Part shown: one piece after another, positions 9,463 to 53,009 of the stretch | Layout: each line of letters starts with the position of its first letter | How positions within the stretch are numbered: position 1 is the first letter of the stretch | The notes under the pieces: generated by a model | What the model was told of the DNA's origin: nothing | Databases searched by the model: none | The model's input: the letters and a program-made list of their open reading frames with translations, nothing else | Program-made: the position numbers and the translations under genes | DNA from: Cricetomys ansorgei | Taxonomy: Eukaryota; Chordata; Mammalia; Rodentia; Nesomyidae | Reading direction: 5' to 3' | Assembly: GCA_026225945.1 (NCBI GenBank) | Contig: JAMJFZ010003746.1 | Span: forward strand, 951,001 to 1,015,000 | DNA length: 64,000 nt

Positions 9463-9465
<3 letters not shown>
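8891..9465. other. intergenic, no gene seen
   Basis: I find no coding signal or RNA gene. The first 100 bp resemble the tail of an old interspersed repeat (agcagcctgaacagactaag). Confidence 0.4.

Positions 9466-9507
<42 letters not shown>
9466..9507. repeat. (CA)n microsatellite
   Basis: Uninterrupted CA dinucleotides of about 42 bp. Confidence 0.95.
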
Positions 9508-9511
<4 letters not shown>

Positions 9512-10681
9512 GTCTCCACAATCCCTCCCTGTTTTAAAACCCCAGAGATTTTGCTGTATGTAATTGTCTTCCAGGGAACAAGCTCTGACTCACCTATTTT
9601 TCAATATGTCAAATAAATCATGTTGCAATAAGGTTCAACTGTAATTCAAAACATCAAATCTTAAAACGTGAAATTGCATGTGTTTACTTAGTTCTAGTTG
9701 AAATCTTCTGCCCTTGGAAATTATATAGAGGGGAAATGACAGAATTTTGAAACTATTTTTTTAAAGGAAGTGTTATTGGAAAATAAATCACTGCGATGGA
9801 AAAGTGCCTGTGTATGAATACAGTTAAGAAATCTACACTCTGATTAGACTTACATAACCATTAAAGGAACTTGGTTTCATAAATGCCAGGGTTTCCAGCT
9901 GAGCTGTAATCTAACTTTGGTTCGGTGAAACTATTTCCCTCTTGGATGGGGGCACTACCTGCAGTTTTCTTTCCTATCCTTCTGTATGTGTGTTTTTTCA
10001 AAGACCAAGAGGGTCTTAATTTTATAAGATCCATGCCAGTGCTGAGCAAATGAGAACGAAGGTTCTCAAACTAGCTTGGGGATGAGCACCTCCCCAAGCT
10101 TTGCTATCACCAGAGGGACTGGAGGGACAAAAGAAGGACTCACTGTGACCAGTAGGTTCCCACATCCAGCCTTCAGATGGGCTGTGGGCCCCGTTACTTC
10201 TCCCTGCGATGGCTGTGCCCACACAACCAAGCTCCATTCTTGATAGAAAATCAGCAGCCAGGACGACTGCGTAGGCTTGGAAGGGAACATAATTTTCAGA
10301 GGCAACTGTGGAGTTTCATGATGTTGGCCTTGTGTTTTAAAATAACTGGGTTTCTTTGCGCTGTGAGAAATGTGCTCAGTAGATCCTGGTCCACGTGGGT
10401 AGAACTCTTGGAACAGGCTGGGCCCCGCCTGCCCGGGGTTCAGGAATTAACTAGCAGATAACAGCACCGTACATAGCTCCCGACTCTTTAGCATGCCCTT
10501 GGGGAATCTGTCCTGATTTTTTTTTTTTTTTCCAAAGAAAAAAACTCCACCCTCTTTGTACATATTTATATATGCGTCATTTGTTCATTCAGTAAATTTT
10601 TATTGAGTATCTACCACATGCCAGGTACTAGGCTTAGGGCTAAGAATACAAGATAGTTCACATATTAAAATGTACCTGTAT
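9508..10681. other. intergenic, no gene seen
   Basis: Mixed unique sequence with a T-rich run near 10519-10531. ORFs here are short and unlike any family I know. Confidence 0.4.
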
Positions 10682-10818
10682 GACACAGTGACACAGCTCA
10701 GCAAGTTAAGGCACTTATAGCCAAGCCTGATCCAAGTTCAATTCCCAGGACCCACGTGACAGAAGGCACGAACCGACTCCCACCGATTGTCTTCTAACCA
10801 CTATGCACACCAGGGCAT

Positions 10819-10856
<38 letters not shown>

Positions 10857-10876
10857 CATAATAAATAAATAAATGG
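10682..10876 (+). repeat. B2-like SINE with (CA)n and A-rich tail
   Basis: A degenerate B2 head (cagctcagcaagttaaggc) is followed by cccaggacccacgtgac, a CA run at 10820-10854 and an aataaataaataaatgg tail. Confidence 0.75.
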
Positions 10877-10907
10877 GAATCTTTTAAAAAGACAAGGCTG
10901 TCAGGCT

Positions 10908-10998
10908 CGGGAATATAGCTCAGCAGTAAGATCTGCGGTGTCCGCGTGGAGTTCCGGGCTCCGTCCCCGACACTGCAAACAACAACAAACAAACACAT
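10908..10998 (+). repeat. ID-type (tRNA-Ala/BC1-like) SINE
   Basis: gggaatatagctcagcagt gives the box A region and gttccgggctccgtcc the box B region. An A/C-rich tail follows. Confidence 0.7.
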
Positions 10999-11299
10999 TT
11001 CTCGTCTGACATCAGGGGAGGGAAAGAGGAGTAGAGACGGCGATGTGTGGTGGAGGCTGCCAGGGAAACAGCCCTGCGCCTCCTCCCACGCCACAGGGCC
11101 GCTCCGATCTACTCGCCCTGGCTCCTTGGATCCTTGTTTTCTTCCTTCATCACAGAGCTTTTCGTCTCTAGCATCAGCCTTTTAATACAGCAGACAACAT
11201 AACCCATGGTAAAGAGCAAACAAGGGGAACGAGTAGGGCAAGTCTACATCATTTAAAAAAACAAAACACAAACCTGGAGGCTGCAGATGCGTCCAGAGA

Positions 11300-11458
11300 A
11301 CCCAGATCCCGTACCAGTACCCACACAGAGGCTCGTGCTGTAACTCTAGTTTCAGGAGATCCGACGCCCTCTTCTGGCCTCTGTGGTGCACATGGCTTAT
11401 GTATAGACATACACTTGCAGGCGAAACACTCAAACACAAAAAATAAAATCTTTTTAAA
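11300..11458 (+). repeat. B2-type SINE, 3' part
   Basis: The B2 body (gtaactctagtttcaggaga, cgccctcttctggcctctg) ends in an A-rich aaaaaataaaatcttttt tail. The head is degraded. Confidence 0.75.
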
Positions 11459-11692
11459 ACTACAAAATTTAACATAAATAGCACGGGGAGATTTTTTTTT
11501 AATGGGCAAAAGTAGTACAGGAAATCCATAGAGGAAGTTGAAAAGACCAGTGAGGTAGAAAAGATGTTCAGTCTTGCTGGTATCCACCTGTGGCCCTAGC
11601 TAGTAGTGAGGCAAGAGATGCATTCAACCAGGAGTTAAGGCCAGTCTGGCAGTCTGGGGAGCACAGTGAGACCGTAAAAAGGAAGGAAAAGA

Positions 11693-11693
<1 letters not shown>

Positions 11694-11725
<32 letters not shown>

Positions 11726-11820
11726 CATGTATATATATGTACATATATGTATATATATACATGTACATTATGTACATGTATACATATGTATATATATACA
11801 CACACGCACACATATATGTT
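11694..11820. repeat. (TG)n and alternating TA/TG/CA tract with inverted symmetry
   Basis: A TG run (11694-11721) is followed by about 95 bp of alternating purine-pyrimidine, ending in a CA run. The left TG/TA part is roughly complementary to the right TA/CA part, so it could fold into a long hairpin. Confidence 0.85.
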
Positions 11821-11864
11821 CAATCTTATTAGCAATCTAAAAGTATGTAAAATTAATAATAGGG

Positions 11865-12235
11865 GCCTGGAGTGATGGCTTAGCAGATGAGAGCAGTACT
11901 GCTCTTTTTTGTTTTGTTTTGTTCATGTGTTTCAACACAGGGTTTCCCTGTTGTAACTCTGGCTGTTCTGGAACTCACTCTGTAGACTGGCCTTGAACTC
12001 ACAGAGCTCCACCTGCCTCTGCCTCCTGAGTGCTGGGATTAAAGGCGTGCGCCACTGCCAGGCAGCAATACTGCTCTCACAGAGGACCTAAGTGTGGTTC
12101 CCAATACCCACGTCAGGCAACTCACAACCACCTGTAACTCCAGTTCCAAGGGTTCTGACACCTGCATATACATGGTATAAATCCACACCATCACACACAC
12201 ATATACATAAATAAAAATAAACCTAAACAACTTCG
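11865..12235 (+). repeat. B2-type SINE split by a B1 insertion
   Basis: The B2 head (ggcctggagtgatggcttag) is at 11865-11905. The element resumes at 12064 and runs to an A-rich tail at about 12235. The interruption is the minus-strand B1 at 11908-12063. Confidence 0.8.
11908..12063 (-). repeat. B1 SINE inserted in B2
   Basis: Full-length reverse B1 with gtgctgggattaaaggcgtg and a T-rich 5' side. It is flanked by a 14-bp direct repeat (agcagtactgctct / agcaatactgctct), a target-site duplication with one mismatch. Confidence 0.9.
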
Positions 12236-12248
12236 AATAGCATTAAGA

Positions 12249-12422
12249 GCTAAGCATGGTGACATACAACTATAATCCCAGCACTCGGGAGGCAGAGGGA
12301 GGAAGATCTCTGTGAGCTCAAGGCCAGCCTGATCTACAGAGATCTGCAGAGTTCCAGGACAACCAGAGTCACAACAGAGAAACCCTGTCTTGAAAAAACA
12401 ATAAATAAATAAATAAATAAGG
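12249..12422 (+). repeat. B1 SINE
   Basis: Forward B1 with taatcccagcactcgggagg and an (AATA)n tail. It has an internal small rearrangement near 12340. Confidence 0.9.
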
Positions 12423-12439
12423 AAAAAACATTTTAAATT

Positions 12440-12720
12440 AACTGTCTTGGTTTCCTTCTTCATTGCTATGTTACAGAAACAAATTATGGAGAAAAGGCTT
12501 ATTTTACTCACTGTTAGTTCATCATGGGGGAGTCAAGGTGCCAGGGGGCTTGAAGCACTTGTGTTTAAATCCTGATTTCTGCAGACAGCTGAGGATGAAC
12601 AAAGCATCATCCATAACAGGTGTACAAACGAACTACTTGTGCTGCTCACTGAGTGTTTCTTTCTAATAGGAAAGTCGCAGCCGTTTTGTAAACTTTCTGA
12701 ATACTTCTAAGCAGCAATTG
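12440..12720 (+). repeat. rodent interspersed repeat, family not assigned
   Basis: It begins with a phrase common in rodent repeats (tcattgctatgttacagaaa) and continues with gcttattttactcactg. It resembles the 21405-21820 element. Confidence 0.4.
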
Positions 12721-12839
12721 TTCACAACTTTAAAAACCTATTACAAGCGGGAGGACATGGAGAGACGGCTCAGCGGGTAAAAGCACTGGCTGCTCTTCCA
12801 GTACTCCAACAGCAACTAATAACAGAATGAAAAAAGAAA

Positions 12840-13263
12840 AAGAATACGACTGCTCTTAGGAGGTATGGTGAAGGAGAAAGTTTATTGTAGATAAAAGAGA
12901 GAACACAGTAGATATGAGGGAGAGATTAGCCAAAGGCATCAGGAAGGGTCTAGACCGATCATGACCCTGAGCTGGGCCATGTGAGGAGAGGAAGGAGGGA
13001 GGGGAGAGAAGAGAAAGAGGGAACCTGGAGACCAGGAGGCCAGAGACCAAAAGAGGAGGGTAACCAAACTGGCTGGATTATATAGGGAAGAGCAACCCAG
13101 TCCTCTGGGCTGGAGAGTTCAGAGGGGGCAGGGTATGTAAGCCAGGAAGACCCTGTAACAGGCAGGGGCAGAGGGACGCTGGGAAAACCTGACAGCCAGA
13201 TCTGCTTTGATATATTAAATAGGTATTTCAGCCAGTAGCTGGCCCGGAGTTTGAGACCTAACA
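12840..13263 (-). repeat. solo LTR candidate
   Basis: On the minus strand it starts TGTTAGGTCTCAAAC (13263), has a TATATAAT box (13077-13084), and an AATAAA signal (12881-12886) followed by a pyrimidine-rich end. This is U3-R-U5 order. The 3' end is uncertain by tens of bases and the family is not assigned. Confidence 0.6.
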
Positions 13264-13379
13264 TTAACCATCTGTAACTCTGAAAGGGTTTAAGAAATAT
13301 GAAACATAGAAATGCAATCACATATAGGGGGAAATGCCTTCCCAAGTACGGCCATTAACAGTACTCTTTAGTCTCCTCC

Positions 13380-13788
13380 CCACCCACAGGGAAGATGACC
13401 ATTGAGCTTAACACCTGTCAACAGGATTCCTTCTTCCCCAGCCTCCTCCCTCCTGCATATCAGCAGGGATTCTTCCTTCCCGGGCTCCATGGGCGCCACC
13501 CAGTCTCAAAGGTGGCTTCCAAGGGCACAGGTTGACCACACCGCCCCTGGATCCCGCGCGCGCGGGAAACTCCCGAGAGCTTGGAGCCAATCAGCTGCAC
13601 GAGCCCCCATCCCCAGACCCCTAACCCCTGAACCGGATAAAAGGGCTGGTGGGGAGGGGATCGGGGCCCGCCATGCTCATCTCCTGCGTGGGATAGGCGG
13701 GACCCAGAGCGCGCCGGTATCAAATAAATGCCTCATGTATGTTACAGCGGTCCGTGTCTCGTGGTTCCTTAGAAACCTTGCCCTAACA
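13380..13788 (+). repeat. solo LTR candidate, GC-rich
   Basis: CCAAT (13587-13591), GATAAAA (13636-13642) and AATAAA (13723-13728) occur in order, and the segment ends in CCCTAACA at 13788 directly before resumed B2 sequence. That is LTR architecture; the left boundary is not clear. Confidence 0.55.
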
Positions 13789-13870
13789 ACTCCAGTTCCA
13801 GGAGATATGAAACTTCTTTTGGCCTCGGCAAACACTGTACACACATGATAGTAAATATTCCTACAGGCAA

Positions 13871-14214
13871 AACATCCCCTGCGATTCACACACTGTAATT
13901 TGGTTGCTGAAACTTTCTGTTTTTAAATCTGGGATAGCTAACCTGCAAGATTTATACCACCTGCAGTGAAGGCAGCGTTTGCTGGAGTGGATCCAGATAG
14001 GACTAGTCCAAGGCAAAGGGGAAGAACTCCACCACCTGGCCTAGGTTAGGGAACTGCCATGCGTCCTGTCTCTGCCGCAACAGATCAGAGCACAGCCAGC
14101 TCAAAGAAGGCACCTGGAGCCAATTTATACTTGCTGAATCAGAAAGACTCATGGGCAAGTAGGCCACAGCTCACCAACCAGCTTGCTGGCAGAAACATAG
14201 TTTACCCACACTTC
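13871..14214. other. intergenic, no gene seen
   Basis: Unique-looking sequence upstream of the PARP1 promoter. No recognised coding or RNA signal. Confidence 0.4.
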
Positions 14215-14325
14215 AGGGCAGAGGCAGGTGGATCTCTGTGAATTTGAAGCCAACTTCATCTTCAGGGCAGGTCCCAGGCCAGCCAGGGATATATAGTGAG
14301 ACCCTGTGTCACATACATACAATTA
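14215..14325 (+). repeat. degraded B1 fragment
   Basis: gcagaggcaggtggatctct followed by a degraded B1 body and agtgagaccctgtgtc. Confidence 0.6.
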
Positions 14326-14779
14326 TTGAGAAAAAAAATCGTGTTTAAAACATAGTGCTACATCAAGAAACAAGATCTAACAGCAGCAAGTTTAACAATT
14401 ACCGTAAGATCAATTGGTGATGACCTTAAATATTTTTAGACCTCCCCAAATGTGTGACTTGAAAACACTTGGAATTTATATTTATGCATTTAAATTTACT
14501 AAGAATGAAAAGTTAGGCTTTAGTTGGTTTTCTGTGCCAGCAGTCTGGAGGCTGCAGACCAGAATGGCCTACCTAGCGTCAGCAGGGTGCGCTCTCAGAT
14601 CTAAAACACATGGGAGGGGGTGAGGCGGAATTAGTTGAGAGAGCAAGAAAGCCTTTCTGGGACAAACCGCCAAAAGGGGTGGTGCCTAGCGGCTTCCTCG
14701 TGCTCTTTCCCCGAGGCGGCTAGACCAGCACGCACAGGCGCATTCGCGCTAGAACGCAGACCCCAGACGAGTGCCGAAG

Positions 14780-14831
14780 CCCCGCCCCACGAGCAGGAGG
14801 CCCCGCCCCCCGAGCACACGCCTGGGGGCGG
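14780..14831. promoter_or_regulatory. three GC boxes (Sp1/KLF-type)
   Basis: ccccgcccc at 14780-14788, ccccgccccc at 14801-14810 and gggggcgg at 14824-14831, within 180 bp upstream of the PARP1 start codon. Confidence 0.7.
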
Positions 14832-14906
14832 TCCGGCTGCCAGGCATCAGCAATCTATCCGGAGCGGAGCGCGGCTCCTCACGCTAGCTGGGAACCGACA
14901 CGTTAG

Positions 14907-47666
<32,760 letters not shown>

Positions 47667-48130
47667 AGTGTGAGGGTGGGCTGCGTCCAGCACCCACGGC
47701 CTAGGGGGTAAACTCCCCCTGGTGCCTCTGCACCACAAAACCTCAGCCACGCTGCCACCTAAGGGTAGCACCCTCACCGAATCTCCTTAGGAAGGGTCTT
47801 ATAAGGACATGTTAAAGGGCTCTGGTTTCAAGGCCTGTGTCCATGTTGTGCTAGGGGCGGGAGGGTTGTTTGGGGTTTTATCCTACCAGGCCCAGCCCTG
47901 ATAGACAGCTCAGTAGAGGAGAAGTTGGGGAGAGGGTTTTGTTTGTTTGCCTAGACTAGTCCTGAGAGAAAAAACAAGCCACGTCACAGTCACAGTGTCT
48001 GCCTTACCGGTTTCCCAGGGAAGGAAAAATGTGCTTCCTCCCTTTTCAAGGGTTTGTCTTTGGGTTTGATTTTTGGCAAAATGTCAAGCATTTATTTTGA
48101 GCTAAAAATAAAAACTAATTTCATACTATA
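47667..48130 (+). other. PARP1: PARP1 3' untranslated region
   Basis: Non-coding sequence from the stop to just past AATAAA at 48107-48112. Its length of about 460 nt is inferred from that signal. Confidence 0.75.
48107..48112 (+). terminator. PARP1 polyadenylation signal
   Basis: AATAAA in gctaaaaataaaaactaat, the first canonical signal after the stop codon. Confidence 0.75.
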
Positions 48131-48382
48131 TAGATTTCTTTTTATCTTGCACTTATTATACCCTTAGCCTTCTGGGCTTTTGTTTTGCTTTGGTTTTCAG
48201 TGGTAGATGTGCAGTGACCAAAAGAAGGGACTGCCTGAAGAACTTAACTGGGGAAACTGATCTGTAGTGTGGTCAATTCAGAGTTGCATTTGGGATTCTC
48301 GATTGATACATGAGCAGTTTTGTCTTCCGAATTGAACCGTCTGTAATCAGCATAGCCACCAAAGGGCTAATAGTTCTTCTCA

Positions 48383-48388
48383 ATTAAA
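48383..48388 (+). terminator. possible distal polyadenylation signal
   Basis: ATTAAA followed by a GT-rich stretch (ctcctgtgttgtgtggctc), the arrangement of a usable poly(A) site. Confidence 0.4.
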
Positions 48389-49279
48389 ATGCAAATGGCT
48401 CCTCCTGTGTTGTGTGGCTCATCTCCTCTGTCTATGGATGTAGTGGTCTTCATGGTAAGAGTCTACGAGGCCCTGTAGATATGGACTCCCGTAGTACTGA
48501 ACCCTAGGATGTCAGGCCCATAGGGAAGGCTCCTTTCAGATTACCAGTACTTAGGGCAGTAAGACTCACTGTACTGTTCTGAAGCCACAGGGTGTCGTGG
48601 AGCTATCCAGAATTAGAGAAAGATACTTGATTGTTAAATTCAGCTCTGAAAGTCAGAGTCCCTTCTGACCTTTTACACAAGGATGCTAGAACTGGAAAGC
48701 CAAAGGCGGGAGGCACAGGCCCAAGATCATAACCACCAGTGGCTGAGAGGACTCCCATCATCCCCTAACCCAAGGACTTCCAAGCTTGGGGCTGTTTTGT
48801 TGGTGGTGCTTTGATTTTTGGTGAGGTAAACAAAAGGCAGAACTCCCTCGACAACAAAAAAAAAATTCAAACTTGAGCATTAGGGTCATTTGTGAGCTAT
48901 GGCTGTGTTCTGTAGAAACCAGGTGTGTGGCTGAAGGTAAAGGGCGGGACGTGTGAGCACGTTAGGTTTCTGATGAGGGACAGGAGCGTACTGGTTGCGT
49001 GGCAGTCAAGTTCTTGCCGCCTCTTCAGTCTCTGACTTGAACGTCTCCAGCTCACCCAGCCTTTGAGTAAGCTCATCGCCTACCAGTCACCTTGTAACAG
49101 CAGGGAAAGCAGTTGGCCCTCACAGTGCCTGAGGGTCTTTAGTTTGAAGATACGGCTTAATGGGTTCCCTGTAATCACAAGCCCGGATTCCCATTCATGA
49201 CTTATTTTTAAGAAGGAACCTCCACGTCACATTATAATGTTCACTTGGCTACTGTTGTCAGTGTTTAAGGAATTCAAGT
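48389..49279. other. intergenic downstream of PARP1
   Basis: Unique-looking sequence. No gene, RNA gene or repeat recognised. Confidence 0.4.
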
Positions 49280-49412
49280 ATTGGCTGGGTGATGTGGTAG
49301 TGCACTCATTTATCCCAGCACTCAGAAAGCAGAGACATTTGAACCTCTTGAGTTCGAGGCTAGCCTGGGTTACAAAAGCGAATTCCAGGACAGCCGGGGC
49401 TACACAGAGACC
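49280..49412 (+). repeat. B1 SINE
   Basis: Forward B1 with ttatcccagcactcagaaag and cagccggggctacacagaga. Confidence 0.88.
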
Positions 49413-49588
49413 ATATACAGTACAGTGGGATTTCCAATGGAGAGGCAGACTTTTCAGTTGCCTTTGGAGCCAAAGAGCTAAGGGACGTTTGCTCTTAGGA
49501 TTTTGAAGGCAGGCAGGGTTGATGATATTTCCACATTATATGATCTACCTTATGAGTGAGAAGCCAGGGAGGCCCTGACGAAAGCCCT

Positions 49589-49750
49589 AGGGCTACTGAG
49601 ATGGTACAGCAGGCAAAGGCATTTGCTGCATAATGACTTGAGTTTGATCACCAGGACCATATGATGGGAAGAGAACTACTGAGAAGTCTGATGACCTCCA
49701 TGCCCACTGGCAGGCATGCACACGGCCCCTCCCCCGATACACTGTACGTT
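49589..49750 (+). repeat. tRNA-derived SINE (B2/B4-like)
   Basis: Head gggctactgagatggtacag, and gacttgagtttgatcaccag in the box-B position. Confidence 0.6.
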
Positions 49751-49891
49751 TCCCAGTGTGTTGGCCAGCAGGGTGCTGTGTTGCATCTAACTATACTTGA
49801 GTGTTGCCTTCTTGGGGAGGTAAAACCTGCTTCTACAAACATCCCACAGCACACTTGAAAGCTGCTGTAGATTATCTGCCTGGAACTTGAC

Positions 49892-50194
49892 TGATGCAGA
49901 AGTACACTGTTGGGAAAAGGGCTGCCTAGGCTTTTCCATTTGTGTTGTCTGCAGGTGTGGATTTATGTGGGGGCTGTTTGGTTGTTCATGATCTATCTGC
50001 ATGTGCTGTCAGTAGAACACCTGAGGAGCTTAGGGGTCAATAAAAACCCTGAGAGTCTCCTCTCAGGGTTCCACTGTGAGCATGGCACTCGCCATGACAG
50101 TGGTTCCCCCTGCTGAGGTCTGGCAGGGGTTCGCACCTATGAGTGTGCCTCCATGCTTTCTTAGCTGAGCCACCACAGTAGGTGTACAGCTGCA
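49892..50194 (+). repeat. solo LTR of the non-autonomous LTR family
   Basis: Plus-orientation homologue of the LTRs at 57977-58302 and 62185-62506. It contains tgtcagtagaacacctgagg, caataaaaaccc and tgctgaggtctggcagggg. No internal region follows. Ends are approximate. Confidence 0.75.
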
Positions 50195-50304
50195 CTTGGA
50201 CCTTGGTGTAGACATCATGGCCTGGCTTCAGGAATGAGTTTAAGACAGCTGAGATTCAGGAGTGGCACAGGCCCTGATGCATGCATAGTGTACAAGGATG
50301 TTCA

Positions 50305-50404
50305 CGTGGTGCATGCCTGTAATCCCAGCACTTGGATTTTTGAGGCCAGCCTGGGCTACATGACATGGTCTCAATTTTTCTTTTGTAATTAAAAAAAAAA
50401 AAAA
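50305..50404 (+). repeat. B1-related SINE fragment
   Basis: gcatgcctgtaatcccagca and gaggccagcctgggctacat with an A-tail. Confidence 0.75.
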
Positions 50405-50489
50405 GTCAACTAGTCCCGCTGAGCTTCTGCGGGGTGATTTCCTATCTTTCAAAAGCTGTGTGTCTGCACATCAACAGTGACTTTATCAG

Positions 50490-50600
50490 CAGGTAGGTGG
50501 TGCCTGTAATCCCAGCACTGTTCACGGGTGATGGGTTTACTTTCTCAAGGCCAGCCTGGACTACTACACATTGTGAGATACTTGTCTCTTGAGAAAGGTT
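50490..50600 (+). repeat. B1-related SINE fragment
   Basis: gtgcctgtaatcccagcact, and aaggccagcctggactacta after a diverged middle. Confidence 0.65.
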
Positions 50601-50639
50601 TGCAGACCTGAGTTGGGGTCCTAGCACTCTAGAAGCCAG

Positions 50640-51060
50640 GTGGGCTGGTGCACCTGCAATTCCAGCACTGGGGGTGGGAAGGGGGGTGGTAAACTCGAGG
50701 TTCAGTGACCCTGTCTGAAAAACTAAGGTGGTGGGAAGTGGGGGAGCACCCAAAATTGACCTCTAGTGTTGACACAGTGTGCACAGGCTTGCATGCATGT
50801 GCCACACCAAAAGAAAAAAAATAACATTATTGGAGAAAAGATAAGAGGATAAGGCTGTAAATACAAAGTAGATCTATTTTAAGGGGGTGGCGGGTAGGGG
50901 ACGCAGAGCTGAAGAGATGATGATTAGAAGCGCTTGGTCTTGTAGAGGACACCGATTTGGTTCTCAGCAAACATGACTCCAGTTCCAGGGGATTATGCAG
51001 ACATGTATTATGCAGACACATGCATGTATACAGGCAAAAGTACACATAAAAAGGGAGAAG
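50640..51060. repeat. degraded SINE cluster
   Basis: B1-like ccagcactgggggtgggaag and B2-like gaggacaccgatttggttct with ccagttccaggggatt. Individual boundaries are unclear. Confidence 0.45.
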
Positions 51061-51244
51061 TTTAAAAATCAAGTGTGAGCTGAGTTTCGCAAGGAGAAGC
51101 AGAAGTACCAGCTAAGGCTTTACGACCGATTACAGAGACGGCTGCGGCATCGGCTGCAGTTTAAGTCAAAGAGCAAATTACTTGAGGCTTTCTTGTAACT
51201 GTTGACTATTAATCAAGCACATGTTTAAGCAGAGTCATTTTTGT

Positions 51245-51362
51245 TTTTGTTTCTGGAGACAGTGTTTCTCACTCTGTAGGCCAGGCTGGCCTCAAACTCA
51301 GATCCACCTGCCTCCACCTCCTGACTGCTGGGATTAAAAGCATTGCCACCAAGCCTGACTTA
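51245..51362 (-). repeat. B1 SINE
   Basis: Reverse B1 with gtaggccaggctggcctcaa and actgctgggattaaaagca. Confidence 0.88.
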
Positions 51363-52344
51363 GTCTTAGTCTGGGGCATAAGGGGAGATGGGGGTCCGCA
51401 GATGGCCTTCAACTCCATAACCAGTTCCTAACATACATGTGACGACATCTATTCTAAGTCAACCAAATCTGGCATCCATCTGAGTTAACTTGAGAATGAA
51501 CACTGGCCCCTGTAAAATACTCAGCTTCTCACCTATGACAAGTTCTGAACAGTGGAGGCCATTATGGCTAAGGTCCAGGGAATGGTGTTTCTCACCTGGT
51601 GTCTGAATCCAGGTGAGAAAGAAAACTAGAGGATATGAGCTTGGATCCAGCTCTATGTTCCCAGTCTCCGTGAACCCCACCATGGCACTGGCTTCCTGGC
51701 TGGTCTTGCTGGCTGCCCTGTCCTCCCCCTTGATGAAGCTGCAGGCCGCTGGCTCTTTCCCTGCGAGGCCCAGCCCCAGTTCTAGGCGGGCTCTCTGGGG
51801 CTTAGAATAGCCCAGCTGCTGTCTCAGCAGATGGCCAGGCTAATTTTAGCCATGTGCCACTACTCACCCAGGAATCAGGCTAGGCATTCTAGATTTGAAT
51901 AAGCCAACGTATGACTGGTTTACAGCTAGTAACAAAGCTTTGAATTGTGATCTCTGCCTAGCATTTGGTAGAAATTTCAGAAACAAATTTAATGGATTTT
52001 GTTTCTCTGAACCAAGAGCCCAAGCTATGAAGTCAGATGGTCAAACCAGTGGAGTGCTAAGGGATAGTTAACATGGTGCTGCCTTCCTGGTGGCATTAGC
52101 ATCCCAGGGACACCTACCGCTTGTTGCTCTCCTGATTAAAATCAAAGGGAACCAACCGCTTCCTGAACTGTCCACTGATGAGCCATATCTTGAAGGATTG
52201 CGTTCCCATAAGATTGGAGCTCGTATAGATTAGGTAGAAACCTAACATGGAGTTGGCAGATCCAGGAGTTGAGACTCAGTAACAGGTTGAAACTGAGGAG
52301 TTAGTTGAGACTGGTGTTAACCAATGTGCTGCTTCACCACCCCC
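51363..52344. other. intergenic, no gene seen
   Basis: Unique-looking sequence. The ORF at 51613-51810 has a hydrophobic segment (MALASWLVLLAALSS), but nothing supports it as a gene. Confidence 0.4.
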
Positions 52345-52490
52345 TGGTTTTTCAAGACAGGGTTTCTCTGTTGTAACTCTGGCTTTCCTGAACTCACTCT
52401 GTAGACCAGGCTGGCCTCGAACTCAAAGATCCGCCTCCATCTGCCTCCTGTGTGCTGGGATTAAAGGCACATGCCACCATCGCCCAGTGA
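52345..52490 (-). repeat. B1 SINE
   Basis: Reverse B1 with gacagggtttctctgttgta and gtgctgggattaaaggcaca. Confidence 0.9.
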
Positions 52491-52514
52491 CATGTTTTGT
52501 TTTAAGTCCTCCCC

Positions 52515-52960
52515 TATTGTAGTTAACTTTTCTCTTACTGTGACAGAACACCCTGATACCAGCAACTTAAGAAAGGGAGGGTGTGGAAGGGGGCAAGGGT
52601 GTTTTAAACTTGGTTCCTCTACAAGAGCAACAAGCACTCTTAATCCTGAACTACTTGTTTTGCCCCAGAAAGGGTTTGTTTTAAGGTAGTTTCTCAAGAC
52701 AGCAAGAGCCAGAAGCAGCTACTCACATTGCAGCTTCAATCAGGAGGAAAACAACGAATGCCTGTGCTGGGCTCGCTTTCCTTACGCAGTTCAGGATCCT
52801 TGACAGGGAATGGTGCCGCCCACGGGAGGTGGGTCTTCCCACCTCAATTAATTTGTCTGTATAATCCCCAACAGGCATGATCAGAGGCCCATCTTGCAGA
52901 TAATTTTAGATCTAGCTCATCAAATTAGCATTAACCATCACACCCTCTGATACGTAACCT
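52515..52960 (+). repeat. rodent interspersed repeat, family not assigned
   Basis: tctcttactgtgacagaaca and ggaatggtgccgcccacggg are typical phrases of a mid-size rodent repeat. A short SINE remnant lies inside at about 52610-52680. Confidence 0.5.
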
Positions 52961-53009
52961 TTCCTGGGGAGATGTGAACAGATGTCCATTGTCCCAGATA
53001 GGGTAACAT

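Larger units (their letters stand above)
12750..13870 (+). repeat. B2-type SINE split by LTR-like insertions
   Basis: A B2 head lies at 12750-12806 (agacggctcagcgggtaaaa) and the matching downstream B2 body resumes at 13789 (actccagttccaggagatat). About 980 bp of LTR-like DNA separates them. Confidence 0.65.

Noticed and set aside
11590..11875. Several overlapping Cys/Val- and Tyr/Ile-rich ORFs on both strands
   Set aside because: All arise from the TG/TA/CA alternating tract.
13402..13848. 148-codon ORF in the GC-rich block upstream of PARP1
   Set aside because: The block has LTR-like signals and no recognisable protein; the ORF is open because of base composition.
51613..51810. Small ORF with a signal-peptide-like hydrophobic stretch
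   Set aside because: No family match, no splice context and no similarity to neighbours; short ORFs like this are expected by chance.
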